In this document: one piece after another, positions 51,601 through 58,646 of the stretch
How the letters are laid out: each line of letters begins with the position of its first letter
Position numbering within the stretch: position 1 is the stretch's first letter
DNA from: Paraburkholderia panacisoli
GTDB lineage: Bacteria; Pseudomonadota; Gammaproteobacteria; Burkholderiales; Burkholderiaceae
Assembly: GCF_008369935.1 (NCBI RefSeq)
Contig: NZ_VTUZ01000001.1
Span: forward strand, 186,001 to 250,000
Reading direction: 5' to 3'
DNA: 64,000 bases
Translations under genes and position numbers: made by a program
The notes under the pieces: generated by a model
What the model saw: the letters and a program-made list of their open reading frames with translations, nothing else
Databases searched by the model: none
What the model was told of the DNA's origin: nothing

Positions 51601-51826
51601 GGACGTGCCGCTCGATGAATCGGCGGAAAGCTACACGCTCAACATTTACAACGGCGCGACGCTGAAGCGCACTGCCACGATTCCGGCGGCAACGTCCTAC
51701 ACGTACACGGCGACGAACATCAACGCTGATGGTTTCAGCATTGGCAACACGATCACCTTCACCGTCGCCCAGAACAGCGATCAGGGCGTGCTTGGCTACG
51801 CCGCCACGACGACGATTACGAGGTAA
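48692..51826 (+). CDS. Tail tip / host-interaction protein (J-like, GTA hub type) with a propeller-like insert
   Basis: 1,044 residues. N-terminal Gly-rich hydrophobic segments (VGAVIGGILGTFVFPGVGTA, IGFAIGGIIGSLVI), then GDLRVQDSAYGKPIPVIYGMYRAAGNVIWAG as in hub proteins. Residues about 210-465 form an unusual Ser/Thr/Tyr-rich segment with repeated short strands (LYIVGLSTNYLYVIDKAT, LYQLHRNTMVVVNSW, LYFLKSGSTNFYQYSTAN), like a beta-propeller. The conserved tail-protein domain follows (TLSAIVADICNRSGLSPSQYDV, LRFVKRGAAPIV), and the C-terminus has GLLRGRAGTEWAMGSHVSGEQFVFLD and a fibronectin-like end. Probably contacts the host and anchors the fibre encoded next. Confidence 0.88.
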   Translation: MAQLAISAVGAVIGGILGTFVFPGVGTAAGAEIGFAIGGIIGSLVIHQKGPQPGDLRVQDSAYGKPIPVIYGMYRAAGNVIWAGQPLNESDSGKGSPPSGAKVSMSFAVGICKGPITAVRRIWANGKLIYDISNPSNFQAISGSAQMTTNFVVYLGDENQMPDPVMEAALGSGNVPPYRGLAYVVFNLLDLSPWGNYMPSLAFEVTTTQPTQSYCQNMQVWTQNAPNMIGMMPNLKASGTILTSYNFFTFYNGIHSAQLTPYGAFVYGPVNTPADRPSGLGSPNGTSDVDGLLSVDANSVIVWYDAFTGVIEYTGYGGGVTSFVRNLLDLYVTDGSTITYCLVSLDPLTRINGVSPLTGTQLYIVGLSTNYLYVIDKATHALYQLHRNTMVVVNSWVNAFFDVNITVGCVLDDSRLYFLKSGSTNFYQYSTANNSTSVIGQWTATVGVSTQSLKAINSQFFVMGSVTYTFGAYLGYLWLGANQNDTTLSAIVADICNRSGLSPSQYDVSQLTDRVQGYALTNHSNARSSLAPLMATYFFDACDSDGILRFVKRGAAPIVTIAYSDLGASSSLGDDANQNPVTEVVSDEVNLPRTLAFSYTALNNDYQINTQRAFRGSTRSVKDLTMAAPIVLADDQALMRAQVMMWAAWVGRKTYTFSTPLNYLQLEPGDVAVLPGDKGQAYTVRIVTGQYDGQGSLVWSAAQEEPDIYPSPSYSVQGGSPSGFTTQNIDYSGPSVLVVLDVPPLRDTDTSQGLYVAACGYASNWPGVMVDISRDGSIYAELTRIVNASAMGTASNALPNFAGGNQPDELSTVSVVLYSGTLASVSYSDFLAGLNAAYMGGELFYFRTATQTGATTYTLSGLLRGRAGTEWAMGSHVSGEQFVFLDPAKVINMTINLTDIGATLFFESHLMNLFASQPATPQTEVPAVARVKPLSPALFVAGQGSASSLSDISLSWIRRARVHAAWNSGADVPLDESAESYTLNIYNGATLKRTATIPAATSYTYTATNINADGFSIGNTITFTVAQNSDQGVLGYAATTTITR

Positions 51827-51829
51827 GCA

Positions 51830-53194
51830 ATGTCCAATAGCACGACGCTACTCGATCAGATTCTGAGCAATCAGGCTGCGAAAGAAGTGCTCGCGAACGC
51901 GCTGTTTGATGCAATGTCGCCCGCGTCAATCTGGGGGCGGCATGCGAGCGCGTGCAGCGGTCTGACGTGGGGATACTACGGCGGACAGTATGGCGCGAAC
52001 GCCGTCGCAAACGGGACCGTCACGCTAACCGCGAGCACGACGAACTACGTCTACGCGGACAACGCGACCGGCGCGGTCAGCGTCAATACGACGGGCGTCC
52101 CGTCCGGGAAAATTCCGCTTTATACCGTCGTTACTGGCACGACGACGGTTACGAGCTATACGGACGTTCGCAGCTATGCGCCGCAGTCACAAGCGGGCGC
52201 TTCGTTTGGCAGTCAGACGGCAAACTATGTGTTCGCGGGTCCGACTAGCGGCGCCGCGGCGATTCCAACTTTCCGCTTGCTCGTCGCCGCTGATTTGCCT
52301 GTATTCGTCGCGTCGGGCGCAAGCCATGCGGCGGGCGCGGTTCCCGATCCCGGCTCGACGGCGGGCTCTGCGCGCTATCTTCGCGAAGACTGCACCTGGC
52401 AAGTTCCGCCGGGTTCGGGCGGCTCTAGCACGCTTTCCGGCCTTACCGATGTCAGCGTTACGGAAGGCGCGGGCATAAACGGCTATTCGCTCACGTGGAA
52501 CAATTCAACCGGTAAATGGGTTGCGACGAATGTAAGCGCCGGGTCGGGCATGTCTGATGATGCCGTCCACTATTCGGGTGCTAATCACCCGACTATCACC
52601 GGTTTCTCAACGCAGCAATCAACCAACATGACGGGCGGCGTAAATACGCTTGCCAACCTCGCGAGCGGTCGCGGCTTCACACATACGATTCAACCGCCGT
52701 CAACGGCCGCCGCCGAATACCACAGCTACATAACGCAACCGGTCCCGGCTGGTTCTAGTTGGGCCATCATTGCAATGATGGCGTGGAACGCCGGGACGTA
52801 TCAAACCTATAACAAGGCCGGTTTGTTGGTTATGGACGCTTCCGGCAATTGGGTTGCGTTCGGTCATTCGTTCGCCAATACGGGCCAACAGGGGCGCGGC
52901 GCATATCTCGCAGCAGCGGGCCTCAACACGACGCCGACCAACGTTCCGATTAGCGGCGTCCCGCCCGCCGGTCCTCCCTGCTGGTTCAAGCTCACTTATG
53001 CGTCGGGCGGCAATTTCGTTTTCTATACGTCCGTCGATGGCGAAACTTGGGTGCAGCGCTACAGCGTAAGCGTTACGGCGGTCATCGGCACGCCGACGAA
53101 AACGGGCCTTTATAACAATTGCAACGATCAAAGCGGCGTCGCTGTCGCCAACATGTCTTGCGTCCTTTCTGTGTATCACTATTTCCAAGGCTGA
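51830..53194 (+). CDS. Tail fibre / receptor-binding protein
   Basis: 454 residues starting 3 bases after the hub gene stop. N-terminal adaptor (TTLLDQILSNQAAKEVLANALFDAMSPASIWGRHASACSGLTWGYYGG), a Thr/Ser/Val-rich shaft, a short collagen-like or phage-fibre element (DCTWQVPPGSGGSSTLSGLTDVSV) and a C-terminal lectin-like jelly-roll domain (SSWAIIAMMAWNAGTYQTYNKAGLLVM, WFKLTYASGGNFVFYTSVDGETWVQRYSV). The C-terminal half is more AT-rich in codon choice than the rest of the operon, suggesting exchange. Likely decides host range. Confidence 0.82.
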   Translation: MSNSTTLLDQILSNQAAKEVLANALFDAMSPASIWGRHASACSGLTWGYYGGQYGANAVANGTVTLTASTTNYVYADNATGAVSVNTTGVPSGKIPLYTVVTGTTTVTSYTDVRSYAPQSQAGASFGSQTANYVFAGPTSGAAAIPTFRLLVAADLPVFVASGASHAAGAVPDPGSTAGSARYLREDCTWQVPPGSGGSSTLSGLTDVSVTEGAGINGYSLTWNNSTGKWVATNVSAGSGMSDDAVHYSGANHPTITGFSTQQSTNMTGGVNTLANLASGRGFTHTIQPPSTAAAEYHSYITQPVPAGSSWAIIAMMAWNAGTYQTYNKAGLLVMDASGNWVAFGHSFANTGQQGRGAYLAAAGLNTTPTNVPISGVPPAGPPCWFKLTYASGGNFVFYTSVDGETWVQRYSVSVTAVIGTPTKTGLYNNCNDQSGVAVANMSCVLSVYHYFQG

Positions 53195-53206
53195 TTCGAA
53201 AACATC

Positions 53207-53686
53207 ATGGCAAATTTCGATCATGCATTCGCAATCGTCGTCGGCATCGAAGCGGGCTATGTGAATGACCCGCACGATCCGGGCGGCGAAACAAAGTTTG
53301 GCATTTCGAAGCGCGGCTATCCGAATGTCGATATCGCCAATCTGACGCTGAACGACGCGCAGGCGATCTATCAACGCGACTACTGGAACGCGGTGCAGGG
53401 CGACGCGCTGCCGTGGCCGCTCGCGTGCTACGTGTTCGACTCCGCAGTGAATCAGGGTCAGCCGACCGCCAAGCTACTGCTACAGACGGCGCTCGGCGTC
53501 AAGGCAGATGGCGTGATCGGCCCGGTCACGCTGGCGGCGGCGTCGCGCGCAGGTGCATATCAGAACGCGTGTTTCATGTCGACGCGCGCATTCGAGTACA
53601 TGAAGGCTCGCAATTTCCAGCAATACGGGCGCGGATGGTTCAACCGCCTGTTCGAGATAGCGGAGGCGTCAAATGGCGTGGGCTGA
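53207..53686 (+). CDS. Endolysin, glycoside hydrolase family 108
   Basis: 159 residues. The N-terminal AFAIVVGIEAGYVNDPHDPGGETKFGISKRGYP has the GH108 catalytic Glu15 and the PGGxTxFGI motif; the C-terminal half is the usual PG-binding domain (LLLQTALGVKADGVIGPVTLAAA). It hydrolyses muramic-acid bonds in peptidoglycan to lyse the host. No signal peptide is seen, so it needs the holin encoded next, with which it overlaps by 14 bases. Confidence 0.93.
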   Translation: MANFDHAFAIVVGIEAGYVNDPHDPGGETKFGISKRGYPNVDIANLTLNDAQAIYQRDYWNAVQGDALPWPLACYVFDSAVNQGQPTAKLLLQTALGVKADGVIGPVTLAAASRAGAYQNACFMSTRAFEYMKARNFQQYGRGWFNRLFEIAEASNGVG

Positions 53687-54332
53687 CATATTGCCGGTGC
53701 TCGAAAGGGTCGCGCCGACCATCGCGACGGTTGCGGGTACACCGTTGCTCGGCGGCGCGGTCGCGGCGCTGGAAGTGGCGTTCGGCCTGACGCCGAAACC
53801 CGACACGTCGCTCGATGCGCGGCAGGATGCCGTCGCCCACGCGGTCAGCGGATCGACGCCGGAACAACTGGCGGCGATCCGCAAGGCCGATCAGGACTAC
53901 GCGACGCGGATGGCCGAAGCTGGCTTCAAGGATAAGGAAACGATAGCGCAACTGGCGCTGGCCGAAACACAGACCTATGTTTCCGACACCCAGGACGCGC
54001 GCCGCGCGAATGCCGCGAATGTGCGCGTGTTCTGGCTCGGCATCGTCGTGCTGTGCACGTTCGCAACAATGTCGGTCGGCTCGCTGTACGGTGCCTACGC
54101 GCTTCTTACGGGCGCCATGCCGCTCAAGGATGCAGCGCTCGTGGGCATGGTCGCGGGCTTCGTCGGCACGATCATTGGCTATGTGGCGGCGAACGCGACG
54201 CAGGTGATCTCGTTCTACTTTGGCAGTTCCAAGGGCAGCGAGCAAAAGAGCGAGGCGATGGCAACCGCCTTCACGCAGGCGTTCGGCGGCAATCCGGCGC
54301 CTGTGACGGCGAAGGTCGCAACTGCTGGTTAA
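53673..54332 (+). CDS. Holin, 3TM (GTA) family
   Basis: 219 residues. After a long cytoplasmic or periplasmic N-terminal helix region (ARQDAVAHAVSGSTPEQLAAIRKADQDYATRMAEAG), the C-terminal half has membrane segments (VFWLGIVVLCTFATMSVGSLYGAYALL, ALVGMVAGFVGTIIGYVAANATQVISFYFGSSKGS) of the three-TM holin family known from gene transfer agents. The FYFGSSKGSEQK motif is conserved in this family. Forms the pore for the endolysin. Confidence 0.88.
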   Translation: MAWADILPVLERVAPTIATVAGTPLLGGAVAALEVAFGLTPKPDTSLDARQDAVAHAVSGSTPEQLAAIRKADQDYATRMAEAGFKDKETIAQLALAETQTYVSDTQDARRANAANVRVFWLGIVVLCTFATMSVGSLYGAYALLTGAMPLKDAALVGMVAGFVGTIIGYVAANATQVISFYFGSSKGSEQKSEAMATAFTQAFGGNPAPVTAKVATAG

Positions 54333-54341
54333 GGCGGCATC

Positions 54342-54773
54342 GTGTTCAGCGAACGCGCGGGAACCATCGAGGCACAGATCGAGGCGAACCGTGTCGCGAT
54401 AATCGCGACGCGCGAACTGGTCGATTCAAAAATTAATACGCTGCGCTTCGAGGTGACGACCGGGCTCGCGTCACTCAAGGAACTGAAAGCGCACGATCTC
54501 GCGCATATGGACCAGCATGCCGTACTGGTGGCGGAAGAGGTCAAGCGGCGGCTCGACCAGTTAGAGAAAGAGATTGCGCGACTGGATGCGACGAATCGCG
54601 ATTACGTGCTGCGCGCCGTGTACGAGAAAGACGAGGAACGGCTCTACAGTGAGCGGCGCGATTCGCTCGCGGCGCGTGAGCATGGTCGGCGCGCGATGAC
54701 GATGGCGCTCATATCGGCGCTTGTGTCCGTGTTCAATATCGCCGTGAGCGTCATCCTGCATTACCTGAAGTAG
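54342..54773 (+). CDS. Coiled-coil membrane protein of the lysis cassette
   Basis: 143 residues from a GTG start. A long coiled coil (TIEAQIEANRVAIIATRELVDSKINTLRFEVTTGLASLKELKAHD and following, to about 95) precedes one C-terminal membrane helix (TMALISALVSVFNIAVSVIL). Location after holin and this design fit a holin accessory or a spanin-like protein, but no lipobox or partner gene of a two-component spanin is seen. Confidence 0.65.
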   Translation: MFSERAGTIEAQIEANRVAIIATRELVDSKINTLRFEVTTGLASLKELKAHDLAHMDQHAVLVAEEVKRRLDQLEKEIARLDATNRDYVLRAVYEKDEERLYSERRDSLAAREHGRRAMTMALISALVSVFNIAVSVILHYLK

Positions 54774-54820
54774 CCGGTCGAGGTAAGTGCGGACGGTAAG
54801 GCGAATACGCATCGTGAGCG

Positions 54821-55936
54821 CTACGGATGGCGCGGCAGGCGCACAGTGAACACCGTTTGGGTCTCGTCGGACCTTGCCTCGATCTCGCCCCCGTGGGCCT
54901 TGGCAATCTCACGCGCGATATACAGCCCGAGACCCAGATTGCCGTCGGCTCTGTCCAGATGGTTCGGGCCACGCTGGAACGGATCAAAGATGCGGTCGAG
55001 TGTTGAGCACTCAATGGCGGGCCCGCTGTTTTTCACCTCCAGGCGGACTTCCGCTTCCTCACCGGTCACCGACACATGCACCGGCGCGTCTGGCGCTCCA
55101 TACTTGATCGCATTCAGAACCAAGTTGCCAACTAACTGCTGCAGGCGTCGGCCATCCCAAACACCGTGACAGTCGCCGATCACGTCCAGATCAACCTGGC
55201 GGTCAGGATGCACTGCTCGCACCAGGTCCAGTTCATCGGTCAGCTGTTTTGCCAGGTCTCCCTCGGTCGGCGCGATTTTGATGCTCAGACCCAGCTTGGT
55301 GAGATTGAAATCAAGCATGTCCTCCAGCAGCGCCTGCATGCGAGCACCGCTTTTGATCAAACGGGACGCGGCTACCGATACTTTCTCACCGGCGTTCAGC
55401 GCCACGAGATACGTAGCAGTCATCTGAATGGCCTGGAGCGGGCTGCGCATGTCGTGCCCGAGCATTCCAAGCAACAGGCTACGAGCCTGATCTACCTGCG
55501 CGCTGAAATGACCGACCGACTCGGCAAGTGCCTGGTCGATGGCCTCGTTGAAGCGGATGATGTCGTCCGGATGAGGGGCGTCGGGCTGACACTCATCCAT
55601 CCACAGGCGAAGTATGCTGGCGCGCAGGGCGCGGTACTCGGCAGCCAACTGGTTGATGTCAAACCCGGACCGCGCACGCAGAACGGCGTGCATTTGCGCG
55701 GCGGTCTCCGGGGCCCCAGCCAGTAATGGCGCCCGCCCCATCGATTTCTCGCTCTGGGCCTCCCGGGTCTGGGGTGTCGACAAGTCCTTCGCCACGGCCT
55801 CGAGGATCTGTTGCGCGTGATCGCGCAAGGCCAGTGATCGCATGTTTGCTGCTGCCGGCAACAGCGTGCCGGCGAACTCTTCCCACTGCGCCAGAATGGT
55901 TTCCATGTCGCGCAGGATGAAATCAGCCAATCGCAT
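54821..55936 (-). CDS. Prophage-borne sensor histidine kinase with RsbRD-like N-terminus
   Basis: 371 residues, no membrane segments, so cytoplasmic. Residues 5-140 match the RsbRD-type sensor fold seen in stress-pathway kinases (DFILRDMETILAQWEEFAGTLLP, LRDHAQQILEAVAKDLS, INQLAAEYRALRASILRLW). HisKA domain with the phosphorylated His161 (GHDMRSPLQAI), then HATPase_c: N-box (LVGNLVLNAIKYG), a G1 box in which the usual Asp is Asn303 (VKNSGPAI), and a G2 box (GLGLYIA). The NSGPAI variation occurs in this subfamily. It is leftward, just past the lysis genes, the place of lysogenic-conversion genes. A phage receiver protein at 27526-27930 is a candidate partner. Confidence 0.88.
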   Translation of the reverse strand: MRLADFILRDMETILAQWEEFAGTLLPAAANMRSLALRDHAQQILEAVAKDLSTPQTREAQSEKSMGRAPLLAGAPETAAQMHAVLRARSGFDINQLAAEYRALRASILRLWMDECQPDAPHPDDIIRFNEAIDQALAESVGHFSAQVDQARSLLLGMLGHDMRSPLQAIQMTATYLVALNAGEKVSVAASRLIKSGARMQALLEDMLDFNLTKLGLSIKIAPTEGDLAKQLTDELDLVRAVHPDRQVDLDVIGDCHGVWDGRRLQQLVGNLVLNAIKYGAPDAPVHVSVTGEEAEVRLEVKNSGPAIECSTLDRIFDPFQRGPNHLDRADGNLGLGLYIAREIAKAHGGEIEARSDETQTVFTVRLPRHP

Positions 55937-56095
55937 GTTCGCGCCCGCCGAAGAAGGGGAAAAAAATCCGAGGGGAGTATTCGCTTAATTTATATTCAGT
56001 GCAATGTCATTTTGATTCTATCGGGTCCCTAAGCTGCACAACATAGGGGAATCTATAGCAGCGGAGCGCTTCCGCATCGCAGACGACCCGAAACG

Positions 56096-56293
56096 CTATT
56101 TTTTTCGCCGCGCCGTCTTGATCTGGAAAAGCTCCCAATAGGCCAGATTCATGCCGCGCTCGCCCGACTCCCACCGTTGCCACGAACGCAGATCGACGTG
56201 AACAAGCGCACCCGCTGCGGCCTGGGTGAGTCCGGCCGCCTCACGTGCGGCGCGGACTTCAACGGGTGTGGGTGTGGACAATTGGGTTTTCAT
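56096..56293 (-). CDS. Small XRE-family helix-turn-helix regulator
   Basis: 65 residues from ATG 56293. TPVEVRAAREAAGLTQAAAGALVHVDLRSWQRWESGERGMNLAYWELFQI is a compact XRE domain that occurs in many phage and plasmid genomes; no sensor or dimerisation domain follows. The in-frame upstream extension is poorly supported. A palindrome (56305-56321) lies 12 bases before the start, which suggests autoregulation. It is a possible immunity or accessory regulator of the right arm. Confidence 0.8.
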   Translation of the reverse strand: MKTQLSTPTPVEVRAAREAAGLTQAAAGALVHVDLRSWQRWESGERGMNLAYWELFQIKTARRKK

Positions 56294-56300
56294 GTGCGGT

Positions 56301-56546
56301 TCAAAACGACATATGGTCGTTAAGAATACCAAAGGGGGGATTGTCGCGCGCGTCAATTCGCGCGGTGCCGTAGGTGTACCAGATGCCTTTAGGGTCTAGT
56401 TCGCATGCGACGCGGCGCACCTCGTCGACGCGTGCCAGTGCGCCTTTGTGATCATTCGGGAAAGGACCGAGCAACAAACGAAATGCGCCGTCGTAACGGC
56501 GCACTGTGACGTAATAAAGGCCCGGTCTGGCGTCGGGCTCAGTCAT
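56301..56546 (-). CDS. Hypothetical phage protein
   Basis: 81 residues (GLYYVTVRRYDGAFRLLLGPFPNDHKGALARVDEVRRVACELDPKGIWYTYGTARI). A small beta-alpha-beta domain seen in many Burkholderia and Pseudomonas prophages and plasmids; function not known. GAGGT precedes the ATG, which overlaps the end of the small membrane-protein gene. Confidence 0.75.
   Translation of the reverse strand: MTEPDARPGLYYVTVRRYDGAFRLLLGPFPNDHKGALARVDEVRRVACELDPKGIWYTYGTARIDARDNPPFGILNDHMSF
56305..56321. promoter_or_regulatory. Operator-like palindrome A
   Basis: AACGAC-ATATG-GTCGTT: 6-bp perfect arms, core ACGAC-N5-GTCGT. It lies 12-28 bases upstream of the XRE start and overlaps the end of the gene at 56301. Confidence 0.6.
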
Positions 56547-56685
56547 GCATACCTCGATTGTCTAGGGTCGCATTGCGGAGGGTTTGCGAGATGGTTTCGA
56601 CAGTCGGCGCAATGACCGAGTAAACGGTATGGCCGATGGCACACACCAGGACGACCGAGAGAACGACTTTAAAAATGGTGAACAT
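56539..56685 (-). CDS. 48-residue single-helix membrane protein
   Basis: A GGAG site and ATG at 56685 open a frame (MFTIFKVVLSVVLVCAIGHT) with one membrane helix (4-24) and a short polar tail ending NRGMHD. Its stop overlaps the start of the next gene by 8 bases. Its leader GGAGCTAGAAACATG is repeated at 57707-57721 in the opposite direction. Function unknown. Confidence 0.6.
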   Translation of the reverse strand: MFTIFKVVLSVVLVCAIGHTVYSVIAPTVETISQTLRNATLDNRGMHD

Positions 56686-56734
56686 GTTTCTAGCTCCAAG
56701 GGAAAACGGGCCCACCATGGGCCCGTATGGGTTC

Positions 56735-56926
56735 TCAGTTGCTTTGATCCGCCAGGACTAGCCTTTGACCCTGGCCGGTTCCCAGATCGGCATAGGCGCG
56801 CCACTGGAGGTAATGCCGCTCACAGGCAAACGCCCAGGGGCCAATGCGAGTCGCAAAGTCATATCGCGCCTTTTCATTGCAGAAACTGCATTTCGGCAAC
56901 TCATTAACTTTCACTTCGGATGACAT
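56735..56926 (-). CDS. Small zinc-binding phage protein
   Basis: 63 residues. LPKCSFCNEKARYDFATRIGPWAFACERHYLQWRAYADLG: CxxC plus CxxH forms a single zinc site of a treble-clef or ribbon type. GGGAG precedes ATG 56926. Such proteins are common in prophage arms but have no known function. A GGGCCC hairpin (56708-56727) follows the stop. Confidence 0.75.
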   Translation of the reverse strand: MSSEVKVNELPKCSFCNEKARYDFATRIGPWAFACERHYLQWRAYADLGTGQGQRLVLADQSN

Positions 56927-56938
56927 AACCGGCTCCCT

Positions 56939-57259
56939 TTAGATTTGCCACAAAATGACTGAGCGGACAAAATCAATCGATTCTTTCGGAGTGGTGTCGT
57001 ATCCATCGCGCGCAGTGCCGATCCAGAGCCCTTTACCTGCTATCGATTGATACGGGAATAACTTGCAAAAGAAAAACCGTTGGTCATCCTTAAAAAGTCC
57101 TTCGTCGTCAATATAAATAACGTCGGTCGTTCCCTCCGGCCGGACTGCATCGATTGTGTCGCAATCAAGTAACTGATAAATCGATTGCAGGTTTCCCCCC
57201 TTGAAAGAGTCAATCTCGGAAACGGTCCAATCAAACGGATTAATCAGATAGGCTTTCAT
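56939..57259 (-). CDS. Hypothetical phage protein (DUF3846-like pattern)
   Basis: 106 residues starting at ATG 57259 (GGGCGGGA upstream; the frame extends a little further). MKAYLINPFDWTVSEIDSF, IYQLLDCDTIDAV, TDVIYIDDEGLFKDDQRFFFCKLFPYQSIAGKGLWIGTARDG have the strand plan of DUF3846-type proteins of phages and plasmids, which resemble antirestriction-type folds. The family call is tentative. More AT-rich than neighbours. Confidence 0.6.
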   Translation of the reverse strand: MKAYLINPFDWTVSEIDSFKGGNLQSIYQLLDCDTIDAVRPEGTTDVIYIDDEGLFKDDQRFFFCKLFPYQSIAGKGLWIGTARDGYDTTPKESIDFVRSVILWQI

Positions 57260-57270
57260 TTTCCCGCCCC

Positions 57271-57570
57271 TTAGTAAGTAGCAATAACCCACTCGGCAAG
57301 TAATGCGCGCAATTGATCCGCCGATTTAATCCTCGTTGCGATAACGTCTTTATCGTTTTGACGGTGATAAACCGTTGCCATAACCTGCTTCGATCGATAA
57401 TCAAATTGCAGGTGTGCATTAAAATGCCCAGTTCCCTTTATATCGATGCAGTCCGCGCGCGCGTCATTAAAAACGCTTTGCACTTTCACGCCGCGCCCAA
57501 ATAAGGCAAACGCAAAAATAACCGTCGAATGGTGGACCTTTCCGCTAATCGTTGGTTGGTGATTCCTCAT
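57271..57570 (-). CDS. Hypothetical phage protein
   Basis: 99 residues from ATG 57570 with a strong AAGGGGA site; a longer form from 57594 is possible. Contains HHSTVIFAFALFGRGVKVQSVFNDARADCIDIKGTGHFNAHLQFDYRSKQVMATVYHRQNDKDVIATRI, a beta-rich small domain. AT-rich codon use. A perfect palindrome lies 39 bases upstream. Confidence 0.65.
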   Translation of the reverse strand: MRNHQPTISGKVHHSTVIFAFALFGRGVKVQSVFNDARADCIDIKGTGHFNAHLQFDYRSKQVMATVYHRQNDKDVIATRIKSADQLRALLAEWVIATY

Positions 57571-57608
57571 ATTCTTCCCCTTACCGGACACCATTGTCCG
57601 GACCCATA

Positions 57609-57631
57609 GAATACGACCAACGGTCGTATTC
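57609..57631. promoter_or_regulatory. Operator-like palindrome B (perfect 10-bp arms)
   Basis: GAATACGACC (57609-57618), spacer AAC, GGTCGTATTC (57622-57631). It has the same core ACGAC-N5-GTCGT as palindrome A and sits just upstream of the leftward gene that starts at 57570, where an operator or promoter would be expected. Confidence 0.65.
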
Positions 57632-57675
57632 TGTATGTGATGTAGGACACCTACGGGGAAACCCTGGAAAAAGGG

Positions 57676-57718
57676 GTTTCTAGCTCACAAAAAAACGCCT
57701 GTTTTTGGAGCTAGAAAC
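57676..57718. repeat. 11-bp inverted repeat GTTTCTAGCTC ... GAGCTAGAAAC
   Basis: Arms at 57676-57686 and 57708-57718 surround 21 bases containing A- and T-runs. The same 11-mer is present at 56686-56696, where it is the ribosome-binding leader of the 48-residue membrane protein. Confidence 0.7.
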
Positions 57719-57765
57719 ATGGCACAAACGCTTGTCGGATAAGGGTTCCGGTCGATCCGATCCGA

Positions 57766-57780
57766 CCGGCCAACGGTCGT
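57766..57780. promoter_or_regulatory. Operator-like site C (degenerate)
   Basis: CCGGC-CAACG-GTCGT: right half and spacer identical to palindrome B, left half degenerate. Confidence 0.4.
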
Positions 57781-57837
57781 AGCATGTGAGGAAAGGCAAA
57801 ACGGGCCCAGGGCGGGCCCGGAGGGTTTGGCGGGTGT

Positions 57838-57852
57838 ATGGCCATCGGTCAT
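57838..57852. promoter_or_regulatory. Operator-like site D
   Basis: ATGGC-CATCG-GTCAT, part of TATGGCC...GGTCATA; same spacing as the other sites, with half-sites changed to a TGAC form. Confidence 0.4.
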
Positions 57853-57877
57853 AACGCACGAACGGCATGCGGGGCCC

Positions 57878-58075
57878 CTACGGGGCCCCGTACGGGCCCG
57901 GTGCCGTTAGATCGAGTTCGGGTTCAAGGTCTGCCGCGCGGTTGATCCGGACACACTCGTCTTGCGCGACCCAATGCCATACGCCGTTAATCGGCTCGAA
58001 TGGTTTGTAGTTTTCGCGCGCCCATTGGCGGAACTGGGTTTCCTCGTCGGGCGTCAATTCTCTAAAGAGTTTCAT
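57878..58075 (-). CDS. Hypothetical phage protein
   Basis: 65 residues: MKLFRELTPDEETQFRQWARENYKPFEPINGVWHWVAQDECVRIN. Trp-rich small domain with an AGGT site. Similar short proteins appear in prophage accessory arms, without known function. It follows 8 bases after the 58084-58608 gene and is probably co-transcribed. GGGGCCC-type hairpins follow its stop (57870-57890). Confidence 0.65.
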   Translation of the reverse strand: MKLFRELTPDEETQFRQWARENYKPFEPINGVWHWVAQDECVRINRAADLEPELDLTAPGPYGAP

Positions 58076-58083
58076 AGTCGGAC

Positions 58084-58608
58084 CTATTCGCGATTAATCC
58101 AGTAAGTAAATCCGTCGATTGTTTCCCGATAATCGCCGGACTCCATTCGGAGTTCACCCGCAATGTCCGCATAGGTCGCGCGTTGCGCTTCGTCGTCTGT
58201 GTCTAGGGTTTCGATCACATCGGCCAGATACGCGCGCGCGTCTGCATTGGTGTCGAATTTTTCCGGTTCCATTGCTTCGGGTATCGCTTCGGGTGCCGTG
58301 CCATCGCGGAACCAGCCGACAGACCACACTTCGACGCGTTCGAGCATCGCGCCGGCAATGGCGCGCCAGTCGACCTGGCCCAGGGCGTGTGTCAGCAGTT
58401 CCGCGAACGGCAGAGCGAGCGTTTTCGGCGTCAGTTCCTCGATGGTCCGCTCGAGCTCGCGCGCGAGGAGGACATTCGCCGCGTCGAGCTCATAATCCGC
58501 ATCGGTGAGGATCTCGCGCGCGCGCGAGGCCCAGGCGTCGCGAAGTTCTCCGGCTGCGTCGAGCCGTTGCCAGAAAACCCGCGTTTCGTCATTTGGTATG
58601 ATGTCCAT
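58084..58608 (-). CDS. Hypothetical acidic helical phage protein
   Basis: 174 residues, very acidic (WASRAREILTDADYELDAANVLLARELERTIEELTPKTLALPFAELL, ETLDTDDEAQRATYADIAGELRME). No family recognised. First gene of the leftward right-arm group, next to attR; two operator-like sites (58647-58661, 58671-58685) lie 39-77 bases upstream, the proper place to control it. Confidence 0.7.
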   Translation of the reverse strand: MDIIPNDETRVFWQRLDAAGELRDAWASRAREILTDADYELDAANVLLARELERTIEELTPKTLALPFAELLTHALGQVDWRAIAGAMLERVEVWSVGWFRDGTAPEAIPEAMEPEKFDTNADARAYLADVIETLDTDDEAQRATYADIAGELRMESGDYRETIDGFTYWINRE

Positions 58609-58646
58609 GAAGATTCCTCCAAAAAGGGTTGCAGGATCTTCAGTGT

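Noticed and set aside
57680..57868. 62-codon leftward frame with repeated YDRWP
   Set aside because: The repeats are translations of operator-like sites C and D; no ribosome site, and it starts inside an operator.
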